Shown: positions 1-9,687 of the stretch, piece after piece
How positions within the stretch are numbered: the first letter of the stretch is position 1
How the letters are laid out: every line of letters starts with the position of its first letter
Assembly: GCF_000800255.1 (NCBI RefSeq)
Contig: NZ_CP009747.1
Location: forward strand, 3,720,001-3,784,000
Source: Pseudomonas parafulva
GTDB lineage: Bacteria > Pseudomonadota > Gammaproteobacteria > Pseudomonadales > Pseudomonadaceae
Direction: 5' to 3'
DNA: 64,000 nt
The notes under the pieces: generated by a model
What the model was told of the DNA's origin: nothing
Seen by the model: only the letters and a program-made list of their open reading frames with translations
The model's database searches: none
Translations under genes and position numbers: made by a program

Positions 1-498
1 GCTACGGCTTTCGTCTTCGTCGGTTTGACGGGAGTCGGCCGGCTCGTAACCACGACCACGAGCTACGGTGAGCTTCATGTTCAGGGCGCCGTTGGACGCC
101 AGGTTCGCGATTACGTGATCGGGGTTGACGATCTCGACATCGTGATCCAGCTGAATATCGGCAGCGGTAACCACCCCCGAACCCTTTTTCGACAAGGTCA
201 GCGTAACTTCGTCACGACCGTGCAGCTTGATAGCCAGACCTTTGAGGTTCAACAGGATTTCAATGACGTCTTCCTGTACACCTTCGATCGCGGAGTACTC
301 ATGGAGTACACCATCGATCTCGGCCTCGACTACTGCACAGCCAGGCATGGAGGACAACAGGATGCGGCGCAGCGCGTTGCCCAGGGTATGGCCGAAACCA
401 CGCTCGAGAGGCTCGAGCGTGATCTTGGCGCGGGTTGGACTGACCACCTGAACGTCGATGTGACGGGGCGTCAGGAACTCATTTACCGAAATCTGCAT
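1..498 (-). CDS. rpoA: RNA polymerase alpha subunit (partial, C-terminal part outside window)
   Basis: This is the N-terminal half of the alpha subunit, which dimerises to nucleate assembly of beta and beta-prime. The reading frame opens with [20 protein letters not shown] and carries the alpha-NTD signature [15 protein letters not shown] (about residues 36-50), which forms the dimer interface. About 166 codons are present. The DNA-binding alpha-CTD and the expected rplQ lie beyond position 1. It follows rpsD by 22 bp as the fourth gene of the alpha operon. The ATG at 498 is preceded by a purine-rich stretch and matches the usual start of the family. Confidence 0.97.
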
Positions 499-520
499 GG
501 ATGCACCTATTTTCTAGCCC

Positions 521-1141
521 TTACTTGGAGTAGAGCTCGACAATCAGGTTTTCGTTGATGTCGGCGGACAGGTCGCTGCGAGCAGGAACGTTCTTGAAAA
601 CGCCCGACTTTTTAGCGGAATCAACGTCTACCCACTCAACGCGGCCACGCTGAGAGCACAGTTCAAGGGCCTGAACAATGCGCAGCTGGTTCAGCGACTT
701 CTCGCGAACTGCGACCACGTCACCCGGACGAACTTGGTAGGATGGAATGTTTACAGTCTTACCGTTGACGCTGATCGCTTTGTGCGAAACCAGCTGACGG
801 GACTCGGAACGAGTCGAGCCGAAGCCCATACGGTAGACGACGTTATCCAGACGGCACTCGAGCAGTTGCAGCAGGTTCTCACCGGTTGCGCCTTTTTTCG
901 AGGCAGCAGCTTGGTAGTAACCGCGGAACTGACGCTCCAGAACACCGTAGATACGACGGACTTTTTGTTTCTCGCGCAGCTGGGTACCGTAGTCGGACTG
1001 ACGGCCACGGCGCTGGCCGTGGATACCTGGGGCTGCTTCGATGTTGCACTTCGATTCCAGAGCGCGAACGCCGCTCTTCAGGAACAGGTCGGTGCCTTCA
1101 CGACGAGACAGTTTGCATTTTGGACCAATGTAACGTGCCAT
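521..1141 (-). CDS. rpsD: 30S ribosomal protein S4
   Basis: The 206-residue product has the family's usual length. It binds the 5' domain of 16S rRNA early in 30S assembly and, in E. coli, represses the alpha operon at the level of translation. The start [20 protein letters not shown] is characteristic. The S4 RNA-binding fold lies at about residues 96-160, around [14 protein letters not shown]. It is 15 bp downstream of rpsK and 22 bp upstream of rpoA in the alpha operon. Whether S4 autoregulation operates here cannot be read from the gene itself. Confidence 0.98.
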   Translation of the reverse strand: MARYIGPKCKLSRREGTDLFLKSGVRALESKCNIEAAPGIHGQRRGRQSDYGTQLREKQKVRRIYGVLERQFRGYYQAAASKKGATGENLLQLLECRLDNVVYRMGFGSTRSESRQLVSHKAISVNGKTVNIPSYQVRPGDVVAVREKSLNQLRIVQALELCSQRGRVEWVDVDSAKKSGVFKNVPARSDLSADINENLIVELYSK

Positions 1142-1156
1142 TCTTCTGTCTCCTGA

Positions 1157-1546
1157 TTACACGCGACGCTTCTTCGGCGGACGGCACCCGTTATGCGGGA
1201 TAGGCGTCACGTCGGTGATGCTGGCGATCTTGTAGCCGCAGCTGTTCAATGCACGAACGGCGGACTCACGACCTGGACCTGGACCCTTGACGTTCACGTC
1301 GAGGTTCTTCAGACCGTATTCCAGCGCAGCTTGACCAGCACGCTCAGCAGCGATCTGAGCTGCGAACGGGGTGGATTTGCGCGAACCACGGAAACCCGAA
1401 CCACCGGAAGTCGCCCAGGACAATGCGTTGCCCTGACGATCGGTGATGGTCACGATGGTGTTGTTGAAAGAAGCGTGGATGTGGGCGATGCCATCAACCA
1501 CTGTCTTTTTGACTTTCTTACGAGGACGAGCAGCAGGTTTTGCCAT
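1157..1546 (-). CDS. rpsK: 30S ribosomal protein S11
   Basis: The 129-residue protein belongs to the 30S platform, near the E site and the mRNA exit. It has a basic N-terminus ([14 protein letters not shown]), then the conserved core [26 protein letters not shown] and a C-terminus ending PPKKRRV. The length is normal. It sits 18 bp after rpsM and 15 bp before rpsD, so the three genes are almost certainly one transcript. Confidence 0.98.
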
Positions 1547-1564
1547 GTCTATATTCCTGGGCGA

Positions 1565-1921
1565 TTACTTGCGGATCGGCTTACGCGGGCCCTTACGGGT
1601 GCGTGCGTTGGTCTTGGTGCGCTGACCGCGAACCGGCAGACCTTTACGATGGCGCAGGCCGCGGTAGCAACCCAGGTCCATCAAGCGCTTGATCTTCATG
1701 TTGATGTCACGACGCAGGTCACCTTCGGTGGTGAACTTCGCAACTTCGCCACGCAGGGTTTCGATTTGCTCGTCGCTCAGATCCTTGATCTTAGCGGCTG
1801 GATTTACACCAGCATCTGCACAGATTTTCTGTGCAGTAGTGCGACCGACACCATAGATGTAGGTCAGCGAGATAACAGTATGCTTGTTATCTGGAATGTT
1901 GACGCCTGCAATACGGGCCAT
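1565..1921 (-). CDS. rpsM: 30S ribosomal protein S13
   Basis: This 118-residue head protein makes the inter-subunit bridges B1a/B1b. Its basic C-terminal tail ([16 protein letters not shown]) reaches the P-site tRNA. The N-terminus [14 protein letters not shown] and the helix-two-turn-helix region [14 protein letters not shown] are typical. It is the first gene of the alpha operon: a 131-bp gap containing a hairpin and a sigma70-like promoter separates it from rpmJ. Confidence 0.98.
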
Positions 1922-1980
1922 TCAGTGGGACTCCAATTGACAGCTACCTACGCCCCGGAAGCCAAGAAATAGGGCGCGAG

Positions 1981-2009
1981 ATAATATCGCTGTAGAAACG
2001 AATAATCAA
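1981..2009 (-). promoter_or_regulatory. Candidate alpha operon promoter
   Basis: Reading the minus strand, the -35 hexamer TTGATT (2009-2004) and the -10 hexamer TATTAT (1986-1981) are 17 bp apart. A C/G-rich discriminator (CTCGCGCCC) follows, as in growth-rate-controlled promoters. The predicted start leaves a leader of about 50 nt before rpsM. The first bases of the -35 belong to the 3' arm of the upstream hairpin. Assigned by sequence only. Confidence 0.7.
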
Positions 2010-2035
2010 CCCAGCAGCGCACTAGCTGCTGGGTT
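2008..2035 (-). terminator. Hairpin after rpmJ (terminator or attenuator)
   Basis: A perfect 10-bp stem (AACCCAGCAG / CTGCTGGGTT) with an 8-nt loop lies just after rpmJ on the minus strand. It is followed by GATTATTCGTTT, a weak U-rich tail, so termination may be partial. It marks the boundary of the spc and alpha operons. Confidence 0.65.
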
Positions 2036-2052
2036 TGAAGCGCAGATCACAC

Positions 2053-2169
2053 TCAGCCTTGGCGCTGCTTGTGACGCGGTTCCGCGCTGCAGATCACGCG
2101 CACGATACCTTCGCGACGAATGATCTTGCAGTTGCGGCACAGCTTTTTCACCGATGCACGAACTTTCAT
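2053..2169 (-). CDS. rpmJ: 50S ribosomal protein L36, zinc-binding form
   Basis: This 38-residue protein reads [20 protein letters not shown] at its start and ends PRHKQRQG. The zinc ribbon is complete: Cys11, Cys14, Cys27 and His33. It is therefore the C+ (zinc-dependent) type, not the zinc-free paralogue many bacteria express under zinc limitation. It lies 29 bp after secY at the end of the spc operon, the normal position in gammaproteobacteria. Confidence 0.97.
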   Translation of the reverse strand: MKVRASVKKLCRNCKIIRREGIVRVICSAEPRHKQRQG

Positions 2170-2198
2170 TACCGACTCCTCGAACCTTAGGGGGTCTA

Positions 2199-3530
2199 TC
2201 AGCGCAGCAGACCGCTGCCACCGTAGCCTTTCAGGTTGGCTTTCTTCATCAGGGATTCGTACTGGTGCGAAACGAGGTGCGATTGTACTTGGGACATGAA
2301 GTCCATCACAACCACCACCACAATCAGCAACGAGGTCCCGCCAAGGTAGAACGGCACGTTTGCAGCCACCACCAGGAACTGGGGCAGAAGGCAGACGGCC
2401 ATCATGTAAAGAGCACCGAACATGGTCAGACGAGTCAGAACGCCATCAATGTAGCGCGCCGACTGCTCACCAGGACGGATACCCGGAATAAAGGCACCGG
2501 ACTTCTTCAGGTTTTCCGCTACGTCTTTCGGGTTGAACATCAACGCTGTATAGAAGAAGCAGAAGAAAATGATCCCTGCACTAAACAGCAGAATGTTCAA
2601 CGGCTGACCAGGAGCGATCGACTGCGAGATGTCCTGCAGCCAGCCCATACCTTCAGACTGACCGAACCAGGCACCCAACGAAGCCGGGAACAGCAGGATG
2701 CTGCTGGCAAAAATGGCGGGAATGACGCCCGCCATGTTTACCTTCAACGGCAAGTGGCTGGTCTGCGCGGCGAAGACCTTGCGGCCCTGCTGACGCTTGG
2801 CGTAGTGAACGGCGATACGACGCTGACCACGCTCGATGAACACCACGAAACCGATGATCGCTACTGCAAGCAAACCGATAGCGACCAGGGCGAAAATATT
2901 GATATCGCCTGTGCGCGCAGACTCGAAAGACTGCCCGATTGCTCTCGGAAGACCGGCAACGATACCTGCGAAGATCAACATCGAGATACCGTTGCCTACA
3001 CCGCGCTCGGTGATCTGCTCGCCGAGCCACATCATGAACATTGCGCCGGCCACGAAAGTGGAGACGGCAACGACATGGAAGCCCAGGCCTACAGAAAACG
3101 CCACGCCCTGGTTGGCCAGGCCAATGGACATGCCAATGGCTTGAACCAGCGCCAGGATAACGGTGCCGTAGCGGGTGTACTGGCTGATCTTGCGACGGCC
3201 AGCTTCACCTTCCTTCTTCAACTGCTCCAGTTGTGGGCTGACCGCGGTCATGAGCTGCATGATGATCGATGCCGAAATGTACGGCATGATCCCCAATGCG
3301 AAAATACTCATGCGCTCCAGCGCACCACCGGAAAACATGTTGAACAAGCTAAGAATGGTCCCCTCATTCTGCCGAAACAGATCCGCCAGACGGTCTGGAT
3401 TGATGCCAGGCACCGGGATGTGCGCGCCGATCCGGTAGACGATGATCGCCATGAACAGAAAGCGCAGACGAGCCCAGAGTTCCGACATCCCGCCCTTACC
3501 GAGCGAAGAGAGAGCACCTTGCTTAGCCAT
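2199..3530 (-). CDS. secY: Preprotein translocase subunit SecY
   Basis: The 443-residue protein is the pore-forming subunit of the SecYEG channel in the inner membrane. About ten hydrophobic transmembrane segments can be followed, from [20 protein letters not shown] near the N-terminus to [13 protein letters not shown]. The cytosolic loop around [19 protein letters not shown], which contacts SecA and the ribosome, is present. The gene abuts rplO with no gap (rplO stop, then ATG), consistent with translational coupling. Its partner secE lies at 28,958-29,326. Confidence 0.98.
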   Translation of the reverse strand: MAKQGALSSLGKGGMSELWARLRFLFMAIIVYRIGAHIPVPGINPDRLADLFRQNEGTILSLFNMFSGGALERMSIFALGIMPYISASIIMQLMTAVSPQLEQLKKEGEAGRRKISQYTRYGTVILALVQAIGMSIGLANQGVAFSVGLGFHVVAVSTFVAGAMFMMWLGEQITERGVGNGISMLIFAGIVAGLPRAIGQSFESARTGDINIFALVAIGLLAVAIIGFVVFIERGQRRIAVHYAKRQQGRKVFAAQTSHLPLKVNMAGVIPAIFASSILLFPASLGAWFGQSEGMGWLQDISQSIAPGQPLNILLFSAGIIFFCFFYTALMFNPKDVAENLKKSGAFIPGIRPGEQSARYIDGVLTRLTMFGALYMMAVCLLPQFLVVAANVPFYLGGTSLLIVVVVVMDFMSQVQSHLVSHQYESLMKKANLKGYGGSGLLR

Positions 3531-3965
3531 TTATTCCTCGAACTTGCCGCCAGCTGCTTCGATAGCCGCACGCGCACCTTTGGTGGCTGCGATGCCCTTG
3601 ATGGTGACAGCGCGAGTGACTTCGCCCGACAGCATGATTTTCACACGCTGAACGTTCTGGCCAATCACGTTGGCGTCCTTCAGGGACTGTACGGTAACCA
3701 CGTCACCTTCCACCTTGGCCAGCTCGGACAGACGCACTTCGGCGCGGTCCATAGCCTTCAGGGAGACGAAGCCGAACTTCGGCAGACGACGGTGCAGCGG
3801 TTGTTGACCGCCTTCGAAGCCCGGAGCGATGGTGCCACCGGAACGGGAGGTCTGACCTTTGTGGCCGCGGCCACCAGTCTTGCCCAAACCGCTACCGATA
3901 CCACGACCCGGACGATGCTTCTCGCGACGGGAACCCGGCGCTGGACTCAGATCATTGAGTTTCAT
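3531..3965 (-). CDS. rplO: 50S ribosomal protein L15
   Basis: The 144-residue protein is a late-binding 50S assembly protein with a long Gly/Arg-rich N-terminal extension ([18 protein letters not shown]) that threads into 23S rRNA. A globular C-terminal domain follows. Length and start ([20 protein letters not shown]) match the family. The order rpmD-rplO-secY is the standard spc operon order, with a 3-bp gap to rpmD and none to secY. Confidence 0.98.
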   Translation of the reverse strand: MKLNDLSPAPGSRREKHRPGRGIGSGLGKTGGRGHKGQTSRSGGTIAPGFEGGQQPLHRRLPKFGFVSLKAMDRAEVRLSELAKVEGDVVTVQSLKDANVIGQNVQRVKIMLSGEVTRAVTIKGIAATKGARAAIEAAGGKFEE

Positions 3966-3968
3966 CGA

Positions 3969-4145
3969 TTAACCCTCGACGCGCAGCATGTAGTAAGCCT
4001 TGTTGATCATCCCGCGATTCTCGGGAGTATCCTGGACTTCTACAGTGTGACCGATGCGACGCAGACCCAGGCCTTTAACGCACAGAATGTGGTTAGGCAG
4101 ACGGCCAGCGGTGCTCTTGATCAGCGTTACTTTTACGGTTGCCAT
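3969..4145 (-). CDS. rpmD: 50S ribosomal protein L30
   Basis: This small 58-codon gene encodes [20 protein letters not shown] and ends YYMLRVEG. L30 is a single-domain ferredoxin-like protein on the 50S surface near helix 38. The gaps of 2 bp to rpsE and 3 bp to rplO show tight packing within the spc operon. The ATG at 4145 is the only start giving the family length. Confidence 0.96.
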   Translation of the reverse strand: MATVKVTLIKSTAGRLPNHILCVKGLGLRRIGHTVEVQDTPENRGMINKAYYMLRVEG

Positions 4146-4147
4146 GA

Positions 4148-4648
4148 TCAGAAGATCTCCTCGACGCTCTTGCCGCGCTTGGCAGCAATGGATTCAGGAG
4201 ATTGCATGGCTTTCAGACCCTTGAAGGTGGCGTAGACCACGTTCACTGGGTTGGTCGAACCGTAGCACTTGGCCAGAACGTTCTGGACGCCAGCAACTTC
4301 CAGGACAGCACGCATTGCGCCGCCGGCGATGATACCGGTACCTTCCGAAGCAGGCTGCATGTAAACCTTCGAGGCGCCGTGGGCAGCCTTGGTGGCGTAC
4401 TGCAGGGTGGTGCCCTTCAGGTCAACCTGGATCATGTTGCGACGTGCAGCTTCCATGGCTTTCTGAATCGCAGCAGGTACTTCGCGCGACTTGCCACGGC
4501 CGAAGCCGACGCGACCTTTACCATCACCTACCACGGTCAACGCGGTGAAGGTGAAGATACGGCCGCCTTTGACGGTTTTAGCAACGCGGTTAACTTGAAC
4601 CAGCTTCTCGATGTAGCCTTCGTCGCGCTTTTGATCGTTATTTGCCAT
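4148..4648 (-). CDS. rpsE: 30S ribosomal protein S5
   Basis: The 166-residue protein sits at the mRNA entry channel and contributes to decoding accuracy and helicase activity. The N-terminal double-stranded RNA-binding-like domain contains [20 protein letters not shown] and [14 protein letters not shown]. The loop at KTVKGGR, a known site of spectinomycin-resistance substitutions in other species, looks wild type. It is 3 bp after rplR and 2 bp before rpmD. Confidence 0.98.
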   Translation of the reverse strand: MANNDQKRDEGYIEKLVQVNRVAKTVKGGRIFTFTALTVVGDGKGRVGFGRGKSREVPAAIQKAMEAARRNMIQVDLKGTTLQYATKAAHGASKVYMQPASEGTGIIAGGAMRAVLEVAGVQNVLAKCYGSTNPVNVVYATFKGLKAMQSPESIAAKRGKSVEEIF

Positions 4649-4651
4649 AAC

Positions 4652-5002
4652 TTAGAACTCCAGCCCGCCTTCACGAGCAGCATCGGCCAGCGCTTTGACG
4701 CGGCCATGGTACTTGAAGCCGGAACGGTCAAAGGCAACTTGAGATACACCGGCGGCTTTCGCACGCTCAGCAACCAGCTTGCCAACCTTAGTGGCCGCGT
4801 CGATGTTGCCGGTGGCGCCATCACGCAGGTCTTTGTCCAAGGTCGAGGCGCTTGCCAGAACCTTGCTGCCGTCGGCCGAAATGACTTGGGCATAGATGTG
4901 CTGCGAGGAGCGGAACACGCACAGACGCACGGCTTCGAGCTCGTGCATTTTCAGGCGTGCTTTGCGAGCGCGACGCAGTCGAGTAACTTTTTTGTCGGTC
5001 AT
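4652..5002 (-). CDS. rplR: 50S ribosomal protein L18
   Basis: This 116-residue 5S rRNA-binding protein of the central protuberance acts with L5 and L25 in the 5S particle. The basic N-terminus ([18 protein letters not shown]) binds 5S rRNA. The core ends with [20 protein letters not shown], typical of the family. It is 10 bp after rplF in the spc operon. Confidence 0.98.
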   Translation of the reverse strand: MTDKKVTRLRRARKARLKMHELEAVRLCVFRSSQHIYAQVISADGSKVLASASTLDKDLRDGATGNIDAATKVGKLVAERAKAAGVSQVAFDRSGFKYHGRVKALADAAREGGLEF

Positions 5003-5012
5003 TTGCTAGGCC

Positions 5013-5546
5013 CTACTTCTTCTTGGCTTCTTTACGACGGACTACTTCGTCCGCGTAACGCACACCCTTGCCTTTGTAAGGCTCTGGCGGACGGAAGTCG
5101 CGGATTTCAGCGGCCACCTGACCCACCAGCTGCTTGTCGATACCCTTGATCAGGATATCGGTCTGGCTTGGGGTTTCTGCGGTGATACCGGCTGGCAGTT
5201 CGTAGTCCACTGGATGCGAGAAGCCCAGAGCCAGGTTCAGGACAGTGCCCTTGGCCTGTGCCTTGTAACCAACACCGACCAGCTGGAGCTTGCGCTCGAA
5301 GCCTTGGCTTACGCCCTGGACCATGTTGTTCACCAGAGCACGGGTGGTACCGGCCATGGCGCGAGCTTGCTGGTCACCGTTGCGAGCGACGAAGCGCAGT
5401 TCGCCGGACTCTTCGGTAACTTCAACAGACGAGTGAACGTTCAGTTCGAGAGTGCCCTTGGCACCCTTCACCGAAAGCTGCTGGCCGGCGAATTTGACTT
5501 CGACACCGGCGGGCAGCTTAACGGGGTTCTTAGCAACGCGAGACAT
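5013..5546 (-). CDS. rplF: 50S ribosomal protein L6
   Basis: The 177-residue protein has two repeated alpha/beta domains and lies near the sarcin-ricin loop and the factor-binding site. The start [20 protein letters not shown] and the conserved C-terminal [20 protein letters not shown] are diagnostic. It follows rpsH by 12 bp. The length is normal for gammaproteobacteria. Confidence 0.98.
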   Translation of the reverse strand: MSRVAKNPVKLPAGVEVKFAGQQLSVKGAKGTLELNVHSSVEVTEESGELRFVARNGDQQARAMAGTTRALVNNMVQGVSQGFERKLQLVGVGYKAQAKGTVLNLALGFSHPVDYELPAGITAETPSQTDILIKGIDKQLVGQVAAEIRDFRPPEPYKGKGVRYADEVVRRKEAKKK

Positions 5547-5558
5547 GCCTATCTCCCC

Positions 5559-5951
5559 TTAGAACACTGTGCACAGAACTTCGCCACCGACACCGGCAGC
5601 GCGCGCAGCGCGATCAGTCATCACACCTTTGTTGGTGGAGACGATAGACACGCCCAGACCGCCACGTACTTTCGGCAGATCGGTGACGGACTTGTACTGG
5701 CGCAGGCCTGGACGGCTGGAGCGCTTCAGTTCCTCGATGACCGGACGGCCTTCGAAGTACTTCAGTTCGATCGACAGGGAAGGCTTGGCCTCACCAGTTA
5801 CCTGGTAGCCGGCGATGTAACCTTCATCTTTCAGAACTTTGGCAACCGCGACCTTCAGGGTGGAGGAAGGCATGCTTACGACGGACTTTTCAGCCATCTG
5901 GGCATTACGGATGCGAGTTAGCATGTCCGCTAACGGGTCCTGCATACTCAT
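5559..5951 (-). CDS. rpsH: 30S ribosomal protein S8
   Basis: The 130-residue primary 16S rRNA-binding protein organises the central domain. In E. coli it is also the translational repressor of the spc operon. The start is taken as [16 protein letters not shown]; an in-frame ATG two codons later is the alternative. The C-terminus [20 protein letters not shown] is conserved. A 209-bp gap separates it from rpsN, with a terminator-like hairpin and its own promoter. That arrangement would let S8 and the distal spc genes be expressed apart from the proximal ones. Confidence 0.97.
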
Positions 5952-6047
5952 GGGCTAGATGCTCCTGATACAAGAATTATTAGCCTTGCGGCTATCACAA
6001 CCACCTAAGCAGGCAGGGCAAAATACCCAGGCCCAGGTGAGCCGGTC

Positions 6048-6076
6048 ATTCTAGACACAAGACAGAAACGAAACAA
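6048..6076 (-). promoter_or_regulatory. Candidate internal spc promoter upstream of rpsH
   Basis: On the minus strand, TTGTTT (6076-6071) and TAGAAT (6053-6048) are 17 bp apart. The -35 lies in the 3' arm of the hairpin that follows rpsN. The resulting leader before rpsH is about 90 nt. Assigned by sequence match only. Confidence 0.65.
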
Positions 6077-6096
6077 GCCCCATGAAGGGGCTTGTT
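6072..6096 (-). terminator. Terminator-like hairpin between rpsN and rpsH
   Basis: The stem AACAAGCCCC / GGGGCTTGTT (10 bp, 5-nt loop) is followed on the minus strand by TCGTTTCTG, a moderate U-rich tail. It lies in the 209-bp gap inside the spc operon, so it probably attenuates rather than fully stops transcription. Confidence 0.7.
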
Positions 6097-6160
6097 CGTT
6101 GGCGAGGCCACCGGTGGTCGGAGATTTCTCTCCTTCCACCGGAAATCACACCAGCAGCGC

Positions 6161-6466
6161 TTACCAGCTGGCCTTGACCAGACCTGGTACGTCGCCGCGC
6201 ATTGCAGCCTGGCGCAGCATGTTACGGCCCAGGCCGAACTTACGGTAAACACCGTGAGGACGACCGGTCAGGCGGCAACGGTTGCGCAGACGTGCGGCAC
6301 TGGCATCACGCGGTTGCTTCTGCAGCGCGACAACGGCAGCGAAACGCTCTTCAGGAGAGGCGTTCAGGTTGACGATGGTCGCTTTCAGCTCGGCACGCTT
6401 TTTAGCGTACTTGGCTACCGTGAGCTGACGCTTCAGCTCGCGGTTTTTCATGCTCTTCTTGGCCAT
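6161..6466 (-). CDS. rpsN: 30S ribosomal protein S14, zinc-independent long form
   Basis: The 101-residue protein of the 30S head begins [20 protein letters not shown]. It is the long form without a zinc ribbon: only one Cys is visible near the C-terminal [19 protein letters not shown], so the CxxC pairs of the short form are missing. A longer frame opens at 6508, but the start at 6466 matches the family and leaves a 13-bp gap to rplE. Confidence 0.97.
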   Translation of the reverse strand: MAKKSMKNRELKRQLTVAKYAKKRAELKATIVNLNASPEERFAAVVALQKQPRDASAARLRNRCRLTGRPHGVYRKFGLGRNMLRQAAMRGDVPGLVKASW

Positions 6467-6479
6467 TTTCCTACTCCAA

Positions 6480-7019
6480 TCAGTTGCGGAACGGGAACTT
6501 GAAAGCACGCAGCAGAGCGCGGCCTTCGTCGTCCGAACGAGCAGTGGTGGTCAGGGTGATGTCCAAACCGCGCAGAGCATCGATCTTGTCGTAGTCGATT
6601 TCCGGGAAGATGATCTGCTCTTTCACGCCCATGCTGTAGTTGCCACGACCGTCGAAGGACTTGGCATTCAGGCCGCGGAAGTCGCGAACCCGAGGCAGGG
6701 AGATCGCCAGCAGGCGGTCCAGGAACTCGTACATTTTTTCGCGACGCAGGGTCACCTTGACACCGATCGGCCAGCCCTCACGGACTTTGAAGCCCGCGAT
6801 GGATTTACGAGCGAAGGTCACGACCGGCTTTTGGCCGGTGATCTTTTCGAGATCGGCAACAGCGTGCTCGATGACTTTCTTGTCACCGATCGCTTCGCCC
6901 AGACCCATGTTCAGGGTGATCTTGGTAACGCGCGGAACTTCCATTACGTTCGACAGCTTAAGTTCTTCCTTAAGCTTGGGAGCGATTTCGTTCCGGTAAA
7001 TCTCTTTCAGTCGTGCCAT
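6480..7019 (-). CDS. rplE: 50S ribosomal protein L5
   Basis: The 179-residue protein binds 5S rRNA, touches the P-site tRNA elbow and forms bridge B1b with S13. It begins [20 protein letters not shown] and contains the conserved [13 protein letters not shown] and [20 protein letters not shown] regions. It sits 20 bp after rplX and 13 bp before rpsN. Confidence 0.98.
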   Translation of the reverse strand: MARLKEIYRNEIAPKLKEELKLSNVMEVPRVTKITLNMGLGEAIGDKKVIEHAVADLEKITGQKPVVTFARKSIAGFKVREGWPIGVKVTLRREKMYEFLDRLLAISLPRVRDFRGLNAKSFDGRGNYSMGVKEQIIFPEIDYDKIDALRGLDITLTTTARSDDEGRALLRAFKFPFRN

Positions 7020-7039
7020 GGTCTTCTACCTAGCAGTGT

Positions 7040-7354
7040 TCAAGCATCAACCGCTTTTTGGGTCGACTTGAAGACACGAATTTTCTTACCGTCTTCTACT
7101 TTGAAACCAACACGGTCAGCCTTGTTGGTTTCGCCATTGAAGATGGCCACGTTGGAAGCGTGCAGAGGCGCTTCTTTCTCGACGATACCGCCCTGAACGC
7201 CTGCCATCGGGTTCGGCTTGGTATGACGCTTGACCAGGTTGACACCACCAACGACCAGACGGTCGTCAGCGAGCACCTTCAGCACCTTACCGCGCTTGCC
7301 CTTGTCTTTGCCGGCGATCACGATGATCTCGTCGTCACGACGAATCTTTTGCAT
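7040..7354 (-). CDS. rplX: 50S ribosomal protein L24
   Basis: This 104-residue assembly-initiator protein binds the 5' end of 23S rRNA near the exit tunnel. The N-terminal KOW motif is clear: [20 protein letters not shown]. It continues with [15 protein letters not shown]. It is 11 bp after rplN and 20 bp before rplE. Confidence 0.98.
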   Translation of the reverse strand: MQKIRRDDEIIVIAGKDKGKRGKVLKVLADDRLVVGGVNLVKRHTKPNPMAGVQGGIVEKEAPLHASNVAIFNGETNKADRVGFKVEDGKKIRVFKSTQKAVDA

Positions 7355-7365
7355 GTCGGATCTCC

Positions 7366-7734
7366 TTACAGCACTTCAGGGGCGAGCGAGACGATCTTCA
7401 TGAACTTCTCGTTACGAAGCTCACGGGTCACTGGCCCGAAGATGCGAGTACCGATCGGCTCTTGCTTGTTGTTCAGCAGAACAGCAGCGTTGCCGTCGAA
7501 ACGAATGATGGAACCGTCAGCGCGACGTACACCGTGACGGGTACGGACGACAACAGCGGTCATCACCTGGCCTTTTTTGACCTTACCGCGAGGAATCGCT
7601 TCCTTGACGGTTACTTTGATGATGTCACCGATGCCAGCGTAACGGCGGTGCGAACCGCCGAGCACCTTGATGCACATGACGCGACGAGCGCCGCTGTTAT
7701 CGGCCACATCGAGCATGGATTGAGTCTGAATCAT
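7366..7734 (-). CDS. rplN: 50S ribosomal protein L14
   Basis: The 122-residue protein is a beta-barrel at the subunit interface (bridges B5 and B8) and the docking site for the silencing factor RsfS. The start [20 protein letters not shown] and the [11 protein letters not shown] segment are typical. In E. coli it is the first gene of the spc operon. Here only 23 bp separate it from rpsQ and no terminator is visible, so S10 and spc genes probably read through. Confidence 0.98.
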   Translation of the reverse strand: MIQTQSMLDVADNSGARRVMCIKVLGGSHRRYAGIGDIIKVTVKEAIPRGKVKKGQVMTAVVVRTRHGVRRADGSIIRFDGNAAVLLNNKQEPIGTRIFGPVTRELRNEKFMKIVSLAPEVL

Positions 7735-7757
7735 AAAATTTCTCCGACCCCTAGCCC

Positions 7758-8024
7758 TTAGACTTCAACAGCGCGTTCGAGGACTTCAACCAGTGCCCAG
7801 GACTTGGTCTTGGCCAGCGGACGGGTTTCGGTGATGGAAACCTTGTCGCCGATTTTGCACTGGTTGGTTTCGTCGTGCGCGTGCAGCTTAGTCGAACGCT
7901 TAACGTATTTACCGTAGATCGGGTGCTTGACGCGACGCTCGATCAGAACGGTGATGGTCTTGTCCATTTTGTCGCTGACGACACGGCCAGTCAGCGTACG
8001 GACGGTTTTTTCAGCTTCAGCCAT
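7758..8024 (-). CDS. rpsQ: 30S ribosomal protein S17
   Basis: The 88-residue OB-fold protein binds the 5' domain of 16S rRNA. The chosen start gives [20 protein letters not shown]. The codon at 8030 adds two residues but would overlap the rpmC stop and leave no room for the purine-rich AGGTAAG ahead of 8024. Core motifs [17 protein letters not shown] and [14 protein letters not shown] are present. It is the last gene of the S10 operon. Confidence 0.96.
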   Translation of the reverse strand: MAEAEKTVRTLTGRVVSDKMDKTITVLIERRVKHPIYGKYVKRSTKLHAHDETNQCKIGDKVSITETRPLAKTKSWALVEVLERAVEV

Positions 8025-8026
8025 GA

Positions 8027-8218
8027 TCACTTACCTGCCTGCTGGTTGAGCACAGTTTTCACGCGAGCGATGTCACGCTTAACTTGCGAGAGCAGGTGCG
8101 ACTGCCCCAACTGGCCAGTTGCTTTCTGCATACGCAGATTGAACTGGTCGCGCAGCAAGCCGAGCAGTTGCTCGTTCAGTTGCTGTGCCGATTTTTCACG
8201 AAGTTCATTCGCTTTCAT
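8027..8218 (-). CDS. rpmC: 50S ribosomal protein L29
   Basis: This 63-residue two-helix protein lies beside the tunnel exit near L23 and the trigger factor site. It reads [20 protein letters not shown]. The ATG at 8218 overlaps the rplP stop by one base (TGATG), which suggests translational coupling. A GTG one codon upstream would add a single Met. Confidence 0.95.
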
Positions 8219-8631
8219 CACATCACCGTCCGCTTAACAAAGGAGGTGGCGAGAGGCAGCTTTGCAGCGGCCAGAGCGAAAGCTTCGCGCGCCAGCTCTT
8301 CAGAAACACCCTCGATCTCGTACAGGACTTTGCCTGGCTGGATCTGGGCAACCCAGTACTCCACGGAACCCTTACCTTTACCCATCCGCACTTCAAGAGG
8401 CTTCTTGGTAACTGGCTTGTCCGGGAAGACGCGGATCCAGATCTTGCCGCCACGCTTAACGTGACGGGTCAGTGCACGACGTGCCGACTCGATCTGACGG
8501 GCGGTGAGGCGACCGCGAGCAACAGCTTTCAGGGCGAACTCGCCGAAGCTGACCTTGCTACCGCGCAGTGCCAGACCACGGTTGTGGCCAGTCATCTGCT
8601 TGCGGAATTTTGTACGCTTTGGTTGCAACAT
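8218..8631 (-). CDS. rplP: 50S ribosomal protein L16
   Basis: The 137-residue protein organises the A-site finger region and contacts aminoacyl-tRNA. It begins [20 protein letters not shown] and carries [20 protein letters not shown] and the family region [20 protein letters not shown]. The loop near RMGKGKG holds the Arg that the oxygenase YcfD hydroxylates in E. coli. Spacing is 12 bp from rpsC. Confidence 0.98.
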
Positions 8632-8643
8632 TTGGCGTACCCC

Positions 8644-9330
8644 TTACTTAGCAGCTTTTTTACGAGGCGCTGGTGCTTGCGGCTTCAGCTCTTCCTGGCG
8701 ACCACCAATCACTTCGCCTTTGAAGATCCAAACCTTCACACCGATCACACCGTAGGTGGTGTGAGCTTCGTAGGTGTTGTAGTCGATATCGGCACGCAGG
8801 GTGTGCAGTGGCACACGACCTTCCCGATACCACTCAGTACGGGCGATCTCGGCACCGCCGAGACGACCGCTCACCTGGATCTTGATGCCCTTGGCACCAA
8901 TACGCATGGCGTTCTGTACTGCGCGCTTCATGGCGCGACGGAACATAACGCGGCGCTCCAGCTGCTGGGCAACGCTTTGAGCAACCAGCATGGCGTCGAG
9001 CTCCGGCTTGCGGATCTCTTCGATGTTGATGTGCACAGGCACACCCATCTGCTTGGTCAGGTCCTGACGCAGCTTCTCGACATCCTCACCTTTCTTGCCG
9101 ATAACGATACCGGGACGAGCAGTGTGGATGGTGATGCGTGCAGTTTGAGCCGGACGATGAATATCGATACGGCTTACGGACGCGCTTTTTAGTTTGTCTT
9201 GGAGGTACTCACGCGTTTTCAGATCCTTCAACAGGTAATCTGCGTAAGTAGCACCGTCTGCGTACCAGACGGAGGTGTGCTCCTTGACGATTCCCAGGCG
9301 AATGCCAGTGGGATGTACTTTCTGACCCAT
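8644..9330 (-). CDS. rpsC: 30S ribosomal protein S3
   Basis: The 228-residue protein lines the mRNA entry channel with S4 and S5. It begins [21 protein letters not shown] type II KH domain lies at about residues 40-107 and contains [14 protein letters not shown] (GxxG loop). A basic C-terminal tail follows ([12 protein letters not shown]). The frame is open up to 9414, but that extension overlaps rplV and is not family-like; 9330 leaves a 13-bp gap. Confidence 0.97.
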   Translation of the reverse strand: MGQKVHPTGIRLGIVKEHTSVWYADGATYADYLLKDLKTREYLQDKLKSASVSRIDIHRPAQTARITIHTARPGIVIGKKGEDVEKLRQDLTKQMGVPVHINIEEIRKPELDAMLVAQSVAQQLERRVMFRRAMKRAVQNAMRIGAKGIKIQVSGRLGGAEIARTEWYREGRVPLHTLRADIDYNTYEAHTTYGVIGVKVWIFKGEVIGGRQEELKPQAPAPRKKAAK

Positions 9331-9343
9331 CTGATCGACTCCG

Positions 9344-9676
9344 TTACTTGTCCGCAACCTTGACAGTGATATGGCAAGACCGCTTGACGATGCGATCAGC
9401 GCGGCCTTTGGCACGCGGCATGATGCGCTTAAGCGAACGCCCTTCGTTGACGAAAACGGTGGAGACCTTCAGGTCATCAACGTCTGCGCCTTCGTTGTGT
9501 TCGGCGTTGGCAACGGCCGACTCGAGGACTTTCTTCATGATTTCAGCGGCTTTTTTGCTGCTGAAGGCCAACAGGTTGAGCGCTTCGCCCACCTTCTTCC
9601 CGCGGATCTGGTCGGCGACCAAGCGGGCTTTCTGGGCGGAGATTCGAGCGCCCGACAACTTAGCGGCTACTTCCAT
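9344..9676 (-). CDS. rplV: 50S ribosomal protein L22
   Basis: The 110-residue protein has a beta-hairpin that lines the nascent-peptide tunnel, together with L4. It begins [20 protein letters not shown]. The hairpin region [17 protein letters not shown] shows no insertion or deletion of the kind that causes macrolide resistance. It is 11 bp after rpsS. Confidence 0.98.
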
Positions 9677-9687
9677 TTCCTTACCCC

